Notes: generated by a model not told the origin, from the letters alone. A stretch of DNA of 59,511 nt from Acidobacteriaceae bacterium (GCA_003131315.1 PKUV01000128.1:1-59511); one strand, 5' to 3'; counted from the stretch's first letter, positions 50,331 through 58,284 are shown. A program made the numbers and translations.

Positions 50331-51086
50331 TTATCTTCCCGTGGCTAGTCTTGTGGCCAAGCGCTGCGGCAGGTTGGCGGCCAGGATTTTTTCCTGGGCC
50401 ACGCGCAGGTTGTAGGGCACGCGATAGAAAGTCACAATCCACGCCTCGGAGTCGAACATGGCGAAGGCGGCGCGCCAGTCGCCATCGCGGGGCTGTCCGA
50501 CGGAGCCGGGGTTGATGAGATAGCGGCGAGCTTTGCGGAGGGGTAAGTCGGACGACTCGGGCTGACCCACGGTGCGATATCCGGGACGGTAGGCTTCGCT
50601 GATCTCGCCCGTGAGCACGAAGCCGCCCTGGAGGTGAGTGTGTCCGAAGAACGTGACGGGGACGGGAATGGTGATGAGCGGTTCGATGGCGTCGCGGGCG
50701 CTGACCATGTATTCATCTTCGTCGAGGGGAGAGCCATGGACGAACTGGATGCCGGGGAGTTCGTCGAGGTGGATGGGACCCTGGGGGAGCGAGCGGAGCC
50801 ATTCGAGATTTTTGGGGGTGAGCTGGTCGCGGGTCCAGAGAGTGGCGAGGCCGGCGACGGGGTTGAATTCGTTGAGGTTCATGAGGCCGCTGACGGCTTT
50901 GTCGTGATTGCCGCGGACGAAGACGTGTCCGAGAGCTTGCGCGCGGGCAATGACTTCGTTGGGATTGCCGCCGTAGCCGACGGTGTCTCCGAGATTGACA
51001 ACGAGGTCGTGGGCGGGAGCGGCGGCTAGACAGGAGTCCAGCGCTTCGAGGTTGCTGTGAATGTCGCTGAGAAGAAGGATACGCAC
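50331..51086 (-). CDS. Metallophosphoesterase (YfcE/MJ0936-like)
   Basis: A 251-residue calcineurin-like phosphoesterase. From GTG 51086 it begins MRILLLSDIHSNLEALD with the first metal Asp and His, then VVNLGDTVGYGGNPNE, VRGNHDKAVSG, and FFGHTHLQGGFV, ending in a beta strand-rich cap with INPGSVGQPRDGD. All metal ligands are present. The subfamily includes phosphodiesterases of unclear substrate. The frame continues upstream to 51182 but is not conserved; a TATAAT on this strand lies 12 nt before the GTG, so the leader would be very short. Confidence 0.92.
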   Translation of the reverse strand: MRILLLSDIHSNLEALDSCLAAAPAHDLVVNLGDTVGYGGNPNEVIARAQALGHVFVRGNHDKAVSGLMNLNEFNPVAGLATLWTRDQLTPKNLEWLRSLPQGPIHLDELPGIQFVHGSPLDEDEYMVSARDAIEPLITIPVPVTFFGHTHLQGGFVLTGEISEAYRPGYRTVGQPESSDLPLRKARRYLINPGSVGQPRDGDWRAAFAMFDSEAWIVTFYRVPYNLRVAQEKILAANLPQRLATRLATGR

Positions 51087-51157
51087 GGCAAAGGGAGGAT
51101 TATAGCTTTTATGGGGGGGGGACGACGAGGCGGGAGGCGGAGAAAGGCAAAATCGGC

Positions 51158-51238
51158 AACCACCAAGGACACGAAGGAGCACAATGGAAAACTTTGGGGA
51201 TTCGCGCCTTTGTGTAACTTCGTGTCTTCTGTGGTTGA
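51158..51238. repeat. Inverted repeat (CCACAG-GGACACAG family)
   Basis: AACCACCAAGGACACGAAGG at 51158-51177 pairs imperfectly with CTTCGTGTCTTCTGTGGTTG at 51218-51237. It lies in the spacer between two minus-strand genes. Confidence 0.7.
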
Positions 51239-51268
51239 TGGATTTAGGGCACTACCGGCTTGTTGATA

Positions 51269-52411
51269 TCAGATTCTTGGCGGATTCACGACCGGGCAGC
51301 GGGCCCAGTGTTCGGGACGGACTTCGATGAGCGGGGGGAGTTGGACGGCGCAGGCGGCGATGCGGTGCGGGCAGCGGGGTTCGAAGGGGCATCCGGGGGG
51401 AAGTTGAGCGATGGGCGGGACGGTGCCTTCGATGGTCGAGAGGGGAAGCGCGCGGTCGGTCTCTAGAGTCGGAATGGCGCGCAGCAGGCCTTGAGTGTAG
51501 GGATGAGCGGGCGCGTGGAAAATATCGGCCTTGGCGCCGAGTTCGACCAGGTTACCGGCGTACATGACGGCGACGCGATCGGCGACGTGCGAGACGACGG
51601 CGAGATCGTGCGAGATGAAGAGCATCGCTAATCCGAATTTGTGGCGGAGGTCGTTGAGCAGGTCGAGGATTTGCTGCTGGATGGTGACATCGAGCGCGGT
51701 GGTGGGCTCGTCGGCAATGAGCAGTTGCGGGCGGTTGACGATGGCCATGGCGATCATGACGCGTTGGCGCATGCCTCCGGAGAGCTGGTGCGGATAGCTG
51801 CGGGCGCGCTGCTCGGGGTCGGGGATGGCAACGTTGCGCATGCCTTCGACCGCTTGACGCCATGCTTCCGATTTGGAGACGCGGTGATGAGCGAGCACGG
51901 CCTCGGCGATCTGGTCGCCGACACGCATGACTGGGTTGAGGGCGGTCATGGGCTCCTGGAAGATCATGGCGATGCGCGAGCCGCGAAACTGGCGCAGTTG
52001 ATCGGGGGGCAGGGTGGTGAGATGCGTGGGGAGTCCTTCGCCGTTCTGGAAAGTGATTTTGCCCGTGACGATGGCGGCGGGCGGAAGCAGGCCCATGATG
52101 GCGAGCGAGGTGATGGATTTTCCCGATCCGGATTCGCCGACCAGGCCGAGGACTTCGCCGGCTGCGATAGAGAATGAGAGGCTGCTCACGGCAGCCACGG
52201 GTGCGGCGGCCTTCGGCTGCTCGGAGCCACGGGACTGCGGGAACTGGATGGTCAGGTCGCGGACGTCGAGCAGCGGGCGCACGAGGGGTATGGTATCAGC
52301 GGGGACGACCTCCCGCACCAACTCCGGGACTAATCCCGCCCGGTCTTTTCTGCTATGTTCTCTGCTATGTTCCGGATGAAACGGCTGGCTTCGCTCCTCT
52401 GGGCTGGGCAC
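51269..52411 (-). CDS. Dipeptide/oligopeptide ABC transporter ATP-binding protein (DppD/OppD type)
   Basis: A 380-residue ATPase that powers peptide import (or export of related solutes). Walker A GLVGESGSGKSITSLA, Q-loop MIFQEPMTALNPV, signature YPHQLSGGMRQRVMIA, Walker B LLIADEPTTALDVT, H-loop LFISHDLAVVSHVADR, then the oligopeptide-type C-terminal extension with Cys-rich GCPFEPRCPHRIAAC. The conserved start is near PLLDVRDLTIQF; the first 45 residues are poorly conserved and the true start may be later than 52411. No permease or binding-protein gene is adjacent, so it is an orphan here. Confidence 0.9.
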   Translation of the reverse strand: MPSPEERSQPFHPEHSREHSRKDRAGLVPELVREVVPADTIPLVRPLLDVRDLTIQFPQSRGSEQPKAAAPVAAVSSLSFSIAAGEVLGLVGESGSGKSITSLAIMGLLPPAAIVTGKITFQNGEGLPTHLTTLPPDQLRQFRGSRIAMIFQEPMTALNPVMRVGDQIAEAVLAHHRVSKSEAWRQAVEGMRNVAIPDPEQRARSYPHQLSGGMRQRVMIAMAIVNRPQLLIADEPTTALDVTIQQQILDLLNDLRHKFGLAMLFISHDLAVVSHVADRVAVMYAGNLVELGAKADIFHAPAHPYTQGLLRAIPTLETDRALPLSTIEGTVPPIAQLPPGCPFEPRCPHRIAACAVQLPPLIEVRPEHWARCPVVNPPRI

Positions 52412-52503
52412 ATTCGTCCGCGCAAATGAATCGCGCGCGACACCGCCGGCTCCTTAAAGTCAAGAGGACTAACCACCGATCAACCGCCTACGGAGGCTCG
52501 CAA

Positions 52504-52974
52504 ATGAAATGGATTGGCTGTTGGATCGTAGCTCTTTCGATCCTGGCTCTGATGTGCGCATCCGCCGTGCTCGTCTCCGCGCAAGACGACGAGGCCGCCG
52601 CCCGCGCCCAGGTCGTAGCCCTCGAAAAAGCCTGGAACCAGGCCTATAAGGCCGGCGACATCAAAGCCCTCGATGCCATTCTCGATAATTCGCTCGTCCT
52701 GGTCGAAGACGACGGCTCGCTCAAAACCAAATCCGAGTTCCTCGGGAGCATCAAAGCGTCCAGCGTCAACCAGGAGCAGGTCGCTCCCGAATCGCTTACC
52801 GTACGCGTCTTTGGAAAAACTGCCATCGCGATCGGAGTGATCGCCGTCAAGGGAACCCAGGGAGGCAAGTCCGTAATTCACCGCGAACGCTTCATTGATA
52901 CCTGGATCAACAAAAACGGCACCTGGATCTGCATCGCCACCGACGCCCCGCCGATCACGCACGCGGGCTCATAG
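52504..52974 (+). CDS. Secreted NTF2-like (DUF4440/SnoaL-type) protein
   Basis: A 156-residue precursor with a signal peptide (MKWIGCWIVALSILALMCAS). The rest is a cone-shaped NTF2 fold: ALEKAWNQAYKAGDIKALDA, ILDNSLVLVEDDGSLKTKSE, FGKTAIAIGVIAVKG and RFIDTWINKNGTWICIATD. Family members are enzymes or binding proteins of many kinds, so no activity can be given. The ATG follows GGAGG. A related but distinct NTF2 protein is on the other strand at 53177. Confidence 0.87.
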   Translation: MKWIGCWIVALSILALMCASAVLVSAQDDEAAARAQVVALEKAWNQAYKAGDIKALDAILDNSLVLVEDDGSLKTKSEFLGSIKASSVNQEQVAPESLTVRVFGKTAIAIGVIAVKGTQGGKSVIHRERFIDTWINKNGTWICIATDAPPITHAGS

Positions 52975-53040
52975 AAAGAACGGGCAAGTCGCGCGAATCT
53001 CGGTTTTCAAACCATCGCTTCCGAGTTCGCAAAATCCCAA

Positions 53041-53100
53041 GAGCAACAGGGATGTGGAATCCCATCTTTCGAAAGGCGCGAAAGGTGGAGCACCCGGCAA
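53041..53100. repeat. CCTTTCGAAAGG repeat, copy 3 (inverted)
   Basis: GTGGAATCCCATCTTTCGAA with AGGCGCGAAAGGTGG, the reverse complement of copies 1 and 2. It abuts the TTTCAA-arm element copy D. Confidence 0.75.
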
Positions 53101-53174
53101 TGTTTCAAAGTTTCAAGGTCCCAAGCATGCCTCATGGTGTTCAGACCCTGAAACCTTGAAACCTTGAAACCTGG
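53101..53174. repeat. TTTCAA-arm element, copy D
   Basis: Arms TGTTTCAAAGTTTCAAGG and CCTTGAAACCTTGAAACC around the centre GCATGCCTCATGGTGTTCAG. The reverse complement of copy E's centre (GAATGCCTCGTGGCGTTCAT) matches it closely. Confidence 0.85.
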
Positions 53175-53176
53175 CC

Positions 53177-53623
53177 TTATTCTGCCGAGTGATCGTGCAC
53201 CACCTTCCATCCCTCGGGAAACTTGCGGAAGATGAGCGTGAACAACCCGTGCGGTGCCTTCCCATCCAACATCGTCAGATGAAACTCCCCCCGCACAAAT
53301 GCCGCCTCCGGCCCCAGCATCTCGATCCGCAGGTCCCGGAATTCGAGCTTCCCCATTTCGTGCCCCGCGCCCTGATAGTTTTTCTTATATCGATCGAGCG
53401 CCGCCTGCCAGCCCTTCGATTCCTGCGCTCCCGAAAAAAACGTCAGCTCCGCGGAATTCCAATATCCCGCCATGAAGCCTTCCAGATCCTGCCGGTTCCA
53501 GGCCGCCTGCTGATCGTCAATTACTTTCCGAATCGCCACCCGCCCAAGCTCCCCAGCGTCCTGCCCAATGCCAGAGATCGCTAACGCAGCAATCACCCCC
53601 ACCAGCAAAACCAAATCGCGCAT
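53177..53623 (-). CDS. Secreted NTF2-like (DUF4440-type) protein, second
   Basis: A 148-residue precursor with a signal segment (MRDLVLLVGVIAALAISGIG). The fold is visible in IRKVIDDQQAAWNRQDLEGF, MAGYWNSAELTFFSGAQESK, FVRGEFHLTMLDGKAPHGL and FRKFPEGWKVVHDHSAE. It is similar in size and likely fold to 52504-52974 but not close in sequence. Activity cannot be assigned; the terminal HDHS is common in the family and may be structural. The stop lies 3 bp from a TTTCAA-arm element. Confidence 0.88.
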   Translation of the reverse strand: MRDLVLLVGVIAALAISGIGQDAGELGRVAIRKVIDDQQAAWNRQDLEGFMAGYWNSAELTFFSGAQESKGWQAALDRYKKNYQGAGHEMGKLEFRDLRIEMLGPEAAFVRGEFHLTMLDGKAPHGLFTLIFRKFPEGWKVVHDHSAE

Positions 53624-53719
53624 AAGCCCTCCGTGAGCGTCAGGTACGCATCATACCGTTTTAGATTTCCTGAAGCGGAGAGAAAAGAGGAAGGAAGAGC
53701 AGAATCGATTTGCGATGTC

Positions 53720-53793
53720 CAGCCCCTAAAGGGGCATCTGACTTCGAGGATTTACGGCATCGCTAGAGCGATGCCCTGATACGAAGCCCAAGT
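53720..53793. repeat. Two-hairpin repeat (inverted copy of the TATCAGGGC family)
   Basis: CAGCCCCTAAAGGGGC, then GGCATCGCTAGAGCGATGCC and CTGATACGAA. Reverse complement of 16043-16110. Followed at 53855-53890 by heptamer-like GCTGACG-GCTGACG-GCTGAGA units. The gap 53624-53903 has no gene. Confidence 0.8.
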
Positions 53794-53903
53794 TTTCCGC
53801 AGCCTGCTAACAGCTAAAAGCGAGAGGCGCTGGTTACCGGAAGCCAAAAGCTAAAAGCCGAGAACTGATAGCTGACGGCTGACGGCTGAGAGCGCAGGCG
53901 CTC

Positions 53904-54386
53904 TTACGCTCGGCCTTTTTTCGTCGCCGCGGCTGCCTTCACCTTCACCGTTTCCCACGGCCGCTTTGGACGCTCCACCTCGGGCTGGTCGCGGTCCTTG
54001 ATGCGATCGTACTGGTACGACTCGCTCACCGTGCCGAGCGACTCGTTGTAGAGGCTCGGCGTTCCCAGCGCTTCTTTCATTTCTTGGGAGAACTGCTGCA
54101 GCGCTTTCAGGTGGTCGGCCGTCGCCGGCACTTCGGTCTTTGTCGTCTTCAGAAATTGTTGGTAGCCGCGATTGACCAGCTTCGAAATCTCGCTGCCGAT
54201 CATGTATCCCGGATACGCGAAAATTTTCGCGCCGCCGTCGTCCGTCTTCTGGATCGCCGCCGAGCAGTTGTACTTCTTCAGGAACACGCGCGTTTGCGTG
54301 CCCGGAGCTTCAATCAGGTCAAAGCCATGATCGCGCAGCCAGCTGACTGCGTCTTCGTAGGTTTGCTGTTCGACTTTCGCTGCCAT
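53904..54386 (-). CDS. Conserved hypothetical protein
   Basis: Unrecognised. A 160-residue protein starting MAAKVEQQTYEDAVSWLRDH. The first 80 residues look like a compact alpha/beta domain (TRVFLKKYNCSAAIQKTDDG, AKIFAYPGYMIGSEISKLVN), then a helical part (LKALQQFSQEMKEALG) and a charged, disordered tail (VKVKAAAATKKGRA). The repeated FLKKYN/FLKTTK segments are notable. No signal peptide or membrane segment, so cytoplasmic. It stands alone on the minus strand, divergent from the damaged cysM gene. Confidence 0.8.
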   Translation of the reverse strand: MAAKVEQQTYEDAVSWLRDHGFDLIEAPGTQTRVFLKKYNCSAAIQKTDDGGAKIFAYPGYMIGSEISKLVNRGYQQFLKTTKTEVPATADHLKALQQFSQEMKEALGTPSLYNESLGTVSESYQYDRIKDRDQPEVERPKRPWETVKVKAAAATKKGRA

Positions 54387-54556
54387 TTTATAAACTCAAT
54401 TCTCGTCGCGTCAGGTTAGATGCAGCTTTCACGGTTTCGATGGAACCAAAACTGCCCATGGCGAATCTAATGACGTTGGAATCCAGTAACGTTAGTATAG
54501 ATACACCTTTTTAAGATTGCGGGCACATTACTCTAGTCATAAGGGCAAACCACTCA

Positions 54557-54880
54557 ATGACACCAGCAGCTTCCGGCTCCGCGCCACGGCAGTCGCCTTC
54601 CCAGGCTAAAGCCGCGCCTGGCCCAGGAGGAGAAGCTCTCGTCGCGCGCATCGGCAACATGCCCCTGCTGCCGATCAATGCCTTTACCGTCGATCTTCCC
54701 CACGTAAAACTTTTGGGTAAGGCCGAATGGCACAACCCCGGCGAGTCCGTCAAAGATCGCGCCGCCGCTCCCGGATTCCCCGTCACGCTCTGCGGGCCGG
54801 AGAACGTTTCTCGCGAGCGAAACGAATTCTACAGGCATACGGCGCAAATATCATCTACGGAGGAACTAGGTTTCAAAGTT
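54557..54880 (+). pseudogene. Remnant of cysteine synthase (cysM-like)
   Basis: The first part, PLLPINAFTVDLPHVKLLGK, AEWHNPGESVKDRAA, is the N-terminus of O-acetylserine/phosphoserine sulfhydrylase, with the PLP lysine in SVKDR. Then about 35-45 codons are missing in frame (the SGNTG region) and the sequence resumes FPVTLCGPENVSRER. A lost A in an A-run shifts the frame; in the shifted frame it continues RILQAYGANIIYGG. After that a TTTCAA-arm element (from 54868) begins and all the rest is absent. Three lesions mean it cannot work. It lies upstream of the JAMM, CysO-like and MoeZ-like genes, its normal pathway partners. Confidence 0.85.
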
Positions 54881-54960
54881 TCAAGGTATGAACGCCACGA
54901 GGCATTCTTCGTAACATTGAAACTCTGAAACTTTGAAACCTTGAAACTCTGAAACTTTGC
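54868..54960. repeat. TTTCAA-arm element, copy E, at the cysM break
   Basis: Arms AGGTTTCAAAGTTTCAAGG and CTTTGAAACCTTGAAACTC, centre GAACGCCACGAGGCATTC. It replaces the missing 3' part of cysM and ends 3 bp before the JAMM gene start. Confidence 0.8.
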
Positions 54961-54963
54961 CTT

Positions 54964-55398
54964 ATGCTCAAGCTCTCTCAATCCGCCTACGTCTCCCTTC
55001 GTCAGCACGGAGAGGAAACTTATCCTCACGAGTGCTGCGGCGTGCTGCTCGGGCACTTCGACGACAACGGCTCGAGGACCGTATCGCGCATCGCCCGCTG
55101 CGGCAACACGCGCGAAGACTCGCCACACAACCGCTACCATATCGACCCGAAGGAGCTGATCCGCATCCAGCGCGAAGGCCGCGAGCGCGGCGAGGACATC
55201 GTCGGCTTCTACCACTCCCACCCCGACCATCCCGCGCAATGGTCGCCAACCGACCTAGCGGAAGCCCACTGGTTCGGCTGTTCCTACGTGATCACGAGCG
55301 TGGAGAAAGGCGTGGCGACGATTACGAATTCGTTCGAACTCGTGGGCAGCGACGAGGCCGACAAGAAATTCGTGGACGAGAAGACCGAAGTGGCATGA
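54964..55398 (+). CDS. JAMM-type zinc peptidase (Mec-like)
   Basis: A 144-residue Mov34/MPN-fold zinc isopeptidase. The JAMM set is complete: Glu23 in YPHECCGVLLGHF, and His84, His86, Ser94, Asp97 in GFYHSHPDHPAQWSPTD, exactly spaced. Mec of Mycobacterium tuberculosis is of this type and frees cysteine from the carrier CysO. It lies after the cysM remnant and within 2 kb of a CysO-like and a MoeZ-like gene, so that role fits well. Here it may also trim the extra Cys from the carrier (56603-56878). The start ATG follows a repeat with no clear Shine-Dalgarno. Confidence 0.92.
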   Translation: MLKLSQSAYVSLRQHGEETYPHECCGVLLGHFDDNGSRTVSRIARCGNTREDSPHNRYHIDPKELIRIQREGRERGEDIVGFYHSHPDHPAQWSPTDLAEAHWFGCSYVITSVEKGVATITNSFELVGSDEADKKFVDEKTEVA

Positions 55399-55405
55399 CC
55401 ATGGG

Positions 55406-56194
55406 CTAGGGCAGCACTTTCAGCACCACCGCAGTAATGTCATCGTGCGGCGGGCTGCCACCGGAGAAGGCCATCTGACGGTCGAAGACGAAATTCACCG
55501 ATTCGGTTGCCGATTTGCATCCGCATTGTGCCCAAACCTTTTCCATTTGGGTGGTGCAGAACTCGACTTCCTCCCCGTTGCGCAATTCATGAAGACCGTC
55601 GGTGGCGAACAGAACGCAGTCTCCCGGGCTGAGTTGCACGACGTGCCGTCCGTAAGTGGCGCCCGCGAACATTCCCGAGGGGAATCCACCCTCGCCGAGC
55701 TGCCGACACGCGGCTCCGGAGACCAGCAGGGGCAGTGGCATCCCGGCATTGGAGAAGATGAGTTCTCGCGTGGCGGAATTGAAAAGAGCGTACAAGGTCG
55801 AGCAAAAGCGGCCCCTGATGGATCGCTGCACCAGGCGCTCGTTCAACAGGGCAAGAACGTGTGCGGTATCCGTCCCGGTCTTGTGAATCCCGCGCAGGGT
55901 TCCCATCACGAGCGCGGCATACATAGCCGCCGGCAACCCCTTCCCGACCACGTCCCCGAGGTAGATGCCGATGAAACCGTCCGGTAAAAGGAAGAAGTCG
56001 GCAAAGTCGCCCCCCACGTAGGAGAAGGGGATGAAGCGGAATGCGATCTCGACGGACTCGTAGCAGAGCCCCGTTGTGGGCAGCAGCGAGGACTGGATGA
56101 GTTTCGCTTCCCGTGCTTGCTCGTCGCAAATGCGTCCGCACGGGAAATTTTCTTTCACGAACGCCGATTCCACCAGGCTAGCCAGTTCAGACAT
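55406..56194 (-). CDS. SpoIIE-type serine phosphatase (PP2C-like)
   Basis: A 262-residue phosphatase of the RsbU/SpoIIE group, which dephosphorylates anti-anti-sigma proteins. It lacks long N-terminal sensor domains. Seen: REAKLIQSSLLPTTGL (helical linker), PFSYVGGDFADFFLLPDG (first metal Asp), GIYLGDVVGKGLPAAMYAAL, VLFATDGLHELRNGEEVE and PPHDDITAVVLKVL with the final Asp pair. All metal-binding residues are present. It lies on the opposite strand inside the CysO/Mec/MoeZ set and is probably unrelated to that pathway. Confidence 0.94.
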   Translation of the reverse strand: MSELASLVESAFVKENFPCGRICDEQAREAKLIQSSLLPTTGLCYESVEIAFRFIPFSYVGGDFADFFLLPDGFIGIYLGDVVGKGLPAAMYAALVMGTLRGIHKTGTDTAHVLALLNERLVQRSIRGRFCSTLYALFNSATRELIFSNAGMPLPLLVSGAACRQLGEGGFPSGMFAGATYGRHVVQLSPGDCVLFATDGLHELRNGEEVEFCTTQMEKVWAQCGCKSATESVNFVFDRQMAFSGGSPPHDDITAVVLKVLP

Positions 56195-56602
56195 GCCCGT
56201 CCACCGTCCTAGTGGTCAGATCGGCAAAACGCCGGTTCTGTATTAGTGCCCAAAGCTGTTGGCATCCGGAAGCCGGGAGCAACCGGGCTGTCCCTTAGCA
56301 GTCTGTGTCATAGCTTGAGGTTGAGCGAAAAAGTGGCAATACTCTACCTCCAGCCGCGAAGCGGCAGAACAGGAAAGTCCGGCACGTGAGTGCCGGGAAG
56401 GCGGAAGTGGGACAGATCAAGTCCCGCAAGGGACGGCACCCGATCTAGGACACAGACTCCTTAGGCGCAGGTCTCTCCGATCGTGGCAAAGCCCCGCGGG
56501 CGTTGATGTTCGTCGGTGCCCAACTTCATTCTTTATCCTTGCTTGTGCGCGAGGTTCGTTTCGACTTGCATCTTTCGCGGGTACCACAGCATCTCCTTGT
56601 GT
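56195..56602. other. Gap with three-hairpin repeat
   Basis: No gene. 56350-56440 holds GCCGCGAAGCGGC, CCGGCACGTGAGTGCCGG and GTCCCGCAAGGGAC hairpins, matching 36485-36575 and 59245-59335. GGTTGAGCGAAAAA at 56311-56324 precedes it, as GTTGAGCGAAAAA does at 59215. The remainder should include the cysO promoter, not identified. Confidence 0.65.
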
Positions 56603-56878
56603 ATGCCCCAGATCCAGATTCCATCGCCACTTCGTCAATACTCGGGGAAGCAGGCCTCGATCGATGTCCCTGCAAAAACCGTGGGCGAAGCCCTTGCTGG
56701 CCTTATCTCGCGGCATCCCGACCTGAAGCGCTACCTCTACACCGACGAGGGCAAGCTGCGCGCATTCGTGAACGTGTATGTCAATGACGAAGACATGCGC
56801 TTCCTGCAGAAAGAAGCCACCGCGCTTAAAGACAGTGGTACCATTTCCATCGTGCCGTCGATTGCTGGCGGTTGCTGA
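56603..56878 (+). CDS. CysO/MoaD-like ubiquitin-fold sulfur carrier ending Gly-Gly-Cys
   Basis: A 91-residue protein starting MPQIQIPSPLRQYSGKQAS. It follows the CysO pattern: SIDVPAKTVGEALAGLISRH, RAFVNVYVNDEDMRFLQ and GTISIVPSIAGGC. CysO carriers normally end Gly-Gly, the site that is adenylated, thiocarboxylated and joined to O-acetylserine-derived Cys. Here one more residue, Cys91, is encoded after Gly-Gly. Carriers made with extra residues (as QbsE) are trimmed by a JAMM peptidase, and one lies 1.2 kb upstream. So it is probably a precursor. The longer upstream frame is not conserved. Confidence 0.88.
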   Translation: MPQIQIPSPLRQYSGKQASIDVPAKTVGEALAGLISRHPDLKRYLYTDEGKLRAFVNVYVNDEDMRFLQKEATALKDSGTISIVPSIAGGC

Positions 56879-56995
56879 GTTATGATTTGCTGAGTATGAC
56901 CTGCGAACCGACACATGGCCGAATGCCCCGCCCCGCGCGCTGTCGCCGCTGTCTGTAGTTCGCCGTCAACCTGATTAAAATTGAAAAAGGACCCT

Positions 56996-58180
56996 ATGGC
57001 CACGCTTTCTGATGTCAAATCCACCGAAGCCAAACCCGAAGCCGTTTTAAGCAACGACGAAATCCTGCGCTACTCGCGCCATCTGATCATGCCCGAGGTG
57101 GGCATGGACGGGCAGCGGAAGCTGAAGGCCGCGAAGGTCCTGTGCATTGGAGCGGGCGGACTTGGCTCGCCGCTGGCACTCTACCTGACGGCCGCGGGCG
57201 TCGGCACGCTCGGCATCGTGGACTTCGACGTCGTGGACTACACCAACCTGCAGCGCCAGATCATCCACACCACCGACGACGTCGGCCGCAAGAAGCTCGA
57301 CTCCGCCGCCGACAAACTGACGGCGCTCAATCCGTTCCTGAACCTGCGGACGTTCGACATGAAACTGACCAGCGCCAATGCGCTGGAGTTGTTTCGCGAG
57401 TTCGACATCGTCGCCGACGGCACCGACAATTTTCCCACGCGCTATCTGGTCAACGATGCCTGCGTGCTCACGGGCAAGCCCAATGTTTACGGGTCGATTT
57501 TTCGTTTTGAGGGGCAAGCCAGTGTGTTCGCGACCGAAGAGGGACCATGCTATCGCTGTCTCTATCCCGAGCCGCCACCGCCGGGCCTGGTTCCTTCGTG
57601 CGCCGAAGGCGGAGTGCTCGGCATTCTGCCTGGGCTGATCGGCGTGATTCAGGCGACCGAGACCATCAAACTGATTCTGGGGCAAGGCGATTCGCTCGCC
57701 GGACGATTGCTGCTGGTCGATGCGCTCGGCATGAAGTTCCGCGAACTGAAGTTGCGCAAGAATCCCGATTGCCCCGTCTGCGGCACCGACCGGACGATCA
57801 CCGAGCTGATTGACTACGATCAGTTTTGCGGAATCCGCGGGCAGGAAGAACCCGCTGGAAATGACATCCCGGCGATTTCGGTGGAAGAGTTAAAAAAGAA
57901 GTTAGACGCGAAGGCTGACGTGTTCATTCTCGACGTACGCGAGCCGCACGAATACCAGATCTGCAACCTGAAGGGATATCTCATTCCGGTGGGCGACCTG
58001 CCGAAGCGCGTGAGCGAACTCGACAGCAGCCGCGAGATCGTGGCCCATTGCAAGATGGGCGGACGCAGCGCGAAAGCGGTGAACTTCCTGCGCCGCGCGG
58101 GATTTACAAAGGTCTATAACCTAACCGGCGGCATCTTAGCGTGGGCGGATCGAATCGATCCGAAGATGCCTAAGTACTGA
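56996..58180 (+). CDS. moeZ: MoeB/ThiF-type adenylyltransferase with rhodanese domain (MoeZ-like)
   Basis: Activates the carrier's C-terminal glycine with ATP and transfers sulfur to it. 394 residues from ATG 56996 (AAAAAGGA upstream). The E1-like part shows RYSRHLIMPEVGMDGQRKL, GAGGLGSPLALYL (nucleotide loop, 52-58), DFDVVDYTNLQRQIIHT, and zinc cysteines CYRC and CPVC. The rhodanese part (about 290-394) has VDVREPHEY-like FILDVREPHEYQICN and active loop HCKMGGRSAK (Cys352). Both domains are intact, as in mycobacterial MoeZ, which serves both CysO and MoaD. It lies 117 bp after the carrier gene. Confidence 0.95.
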   Translation: MATLSDVKSTEAKPEAVLSNDEILRYSRHLIMPEVGMDGQRKLKAAKVLCIGAGGLGSPLALYLTAAGVGTLGIVDFDVVDYTNLQRQIIHTTDDVGRKKLDSAADKLTALNPFLNLRTFDMKLTSANALELFREFDIVADGTDNFPTRYLVNDACVLTGKPNVYGSIFRFEGQASVFATEEGPCYRCLYPEPPPPGLVPSCAEGGVLGILPGLIGVIQATETIKLILGQGDSLAGRLLLVDALGMKFRELKLRKNPDCPVCGTDRTITELIDYDQFCGIRGQEEPAGNDIPAISVEELKKKLDAKADVFILDVREPHEYQICNLKGYLIPVGDLPKRVSELDSSREIVAHCKMGGRSAKAVNFLRRAGFTKVYNLTGGILAWADRIDPKMPKY

Positions 58181-58284
58181 GAGCAGTGGTCAGATTCAGA
58201 TTAGCGTTGACATAGTTTCTGCACCGAAGATAATAGCCAGTTCTCGGGCTTTTGACCGTGAAACAGTAAGACTGGAGGTTTTTC

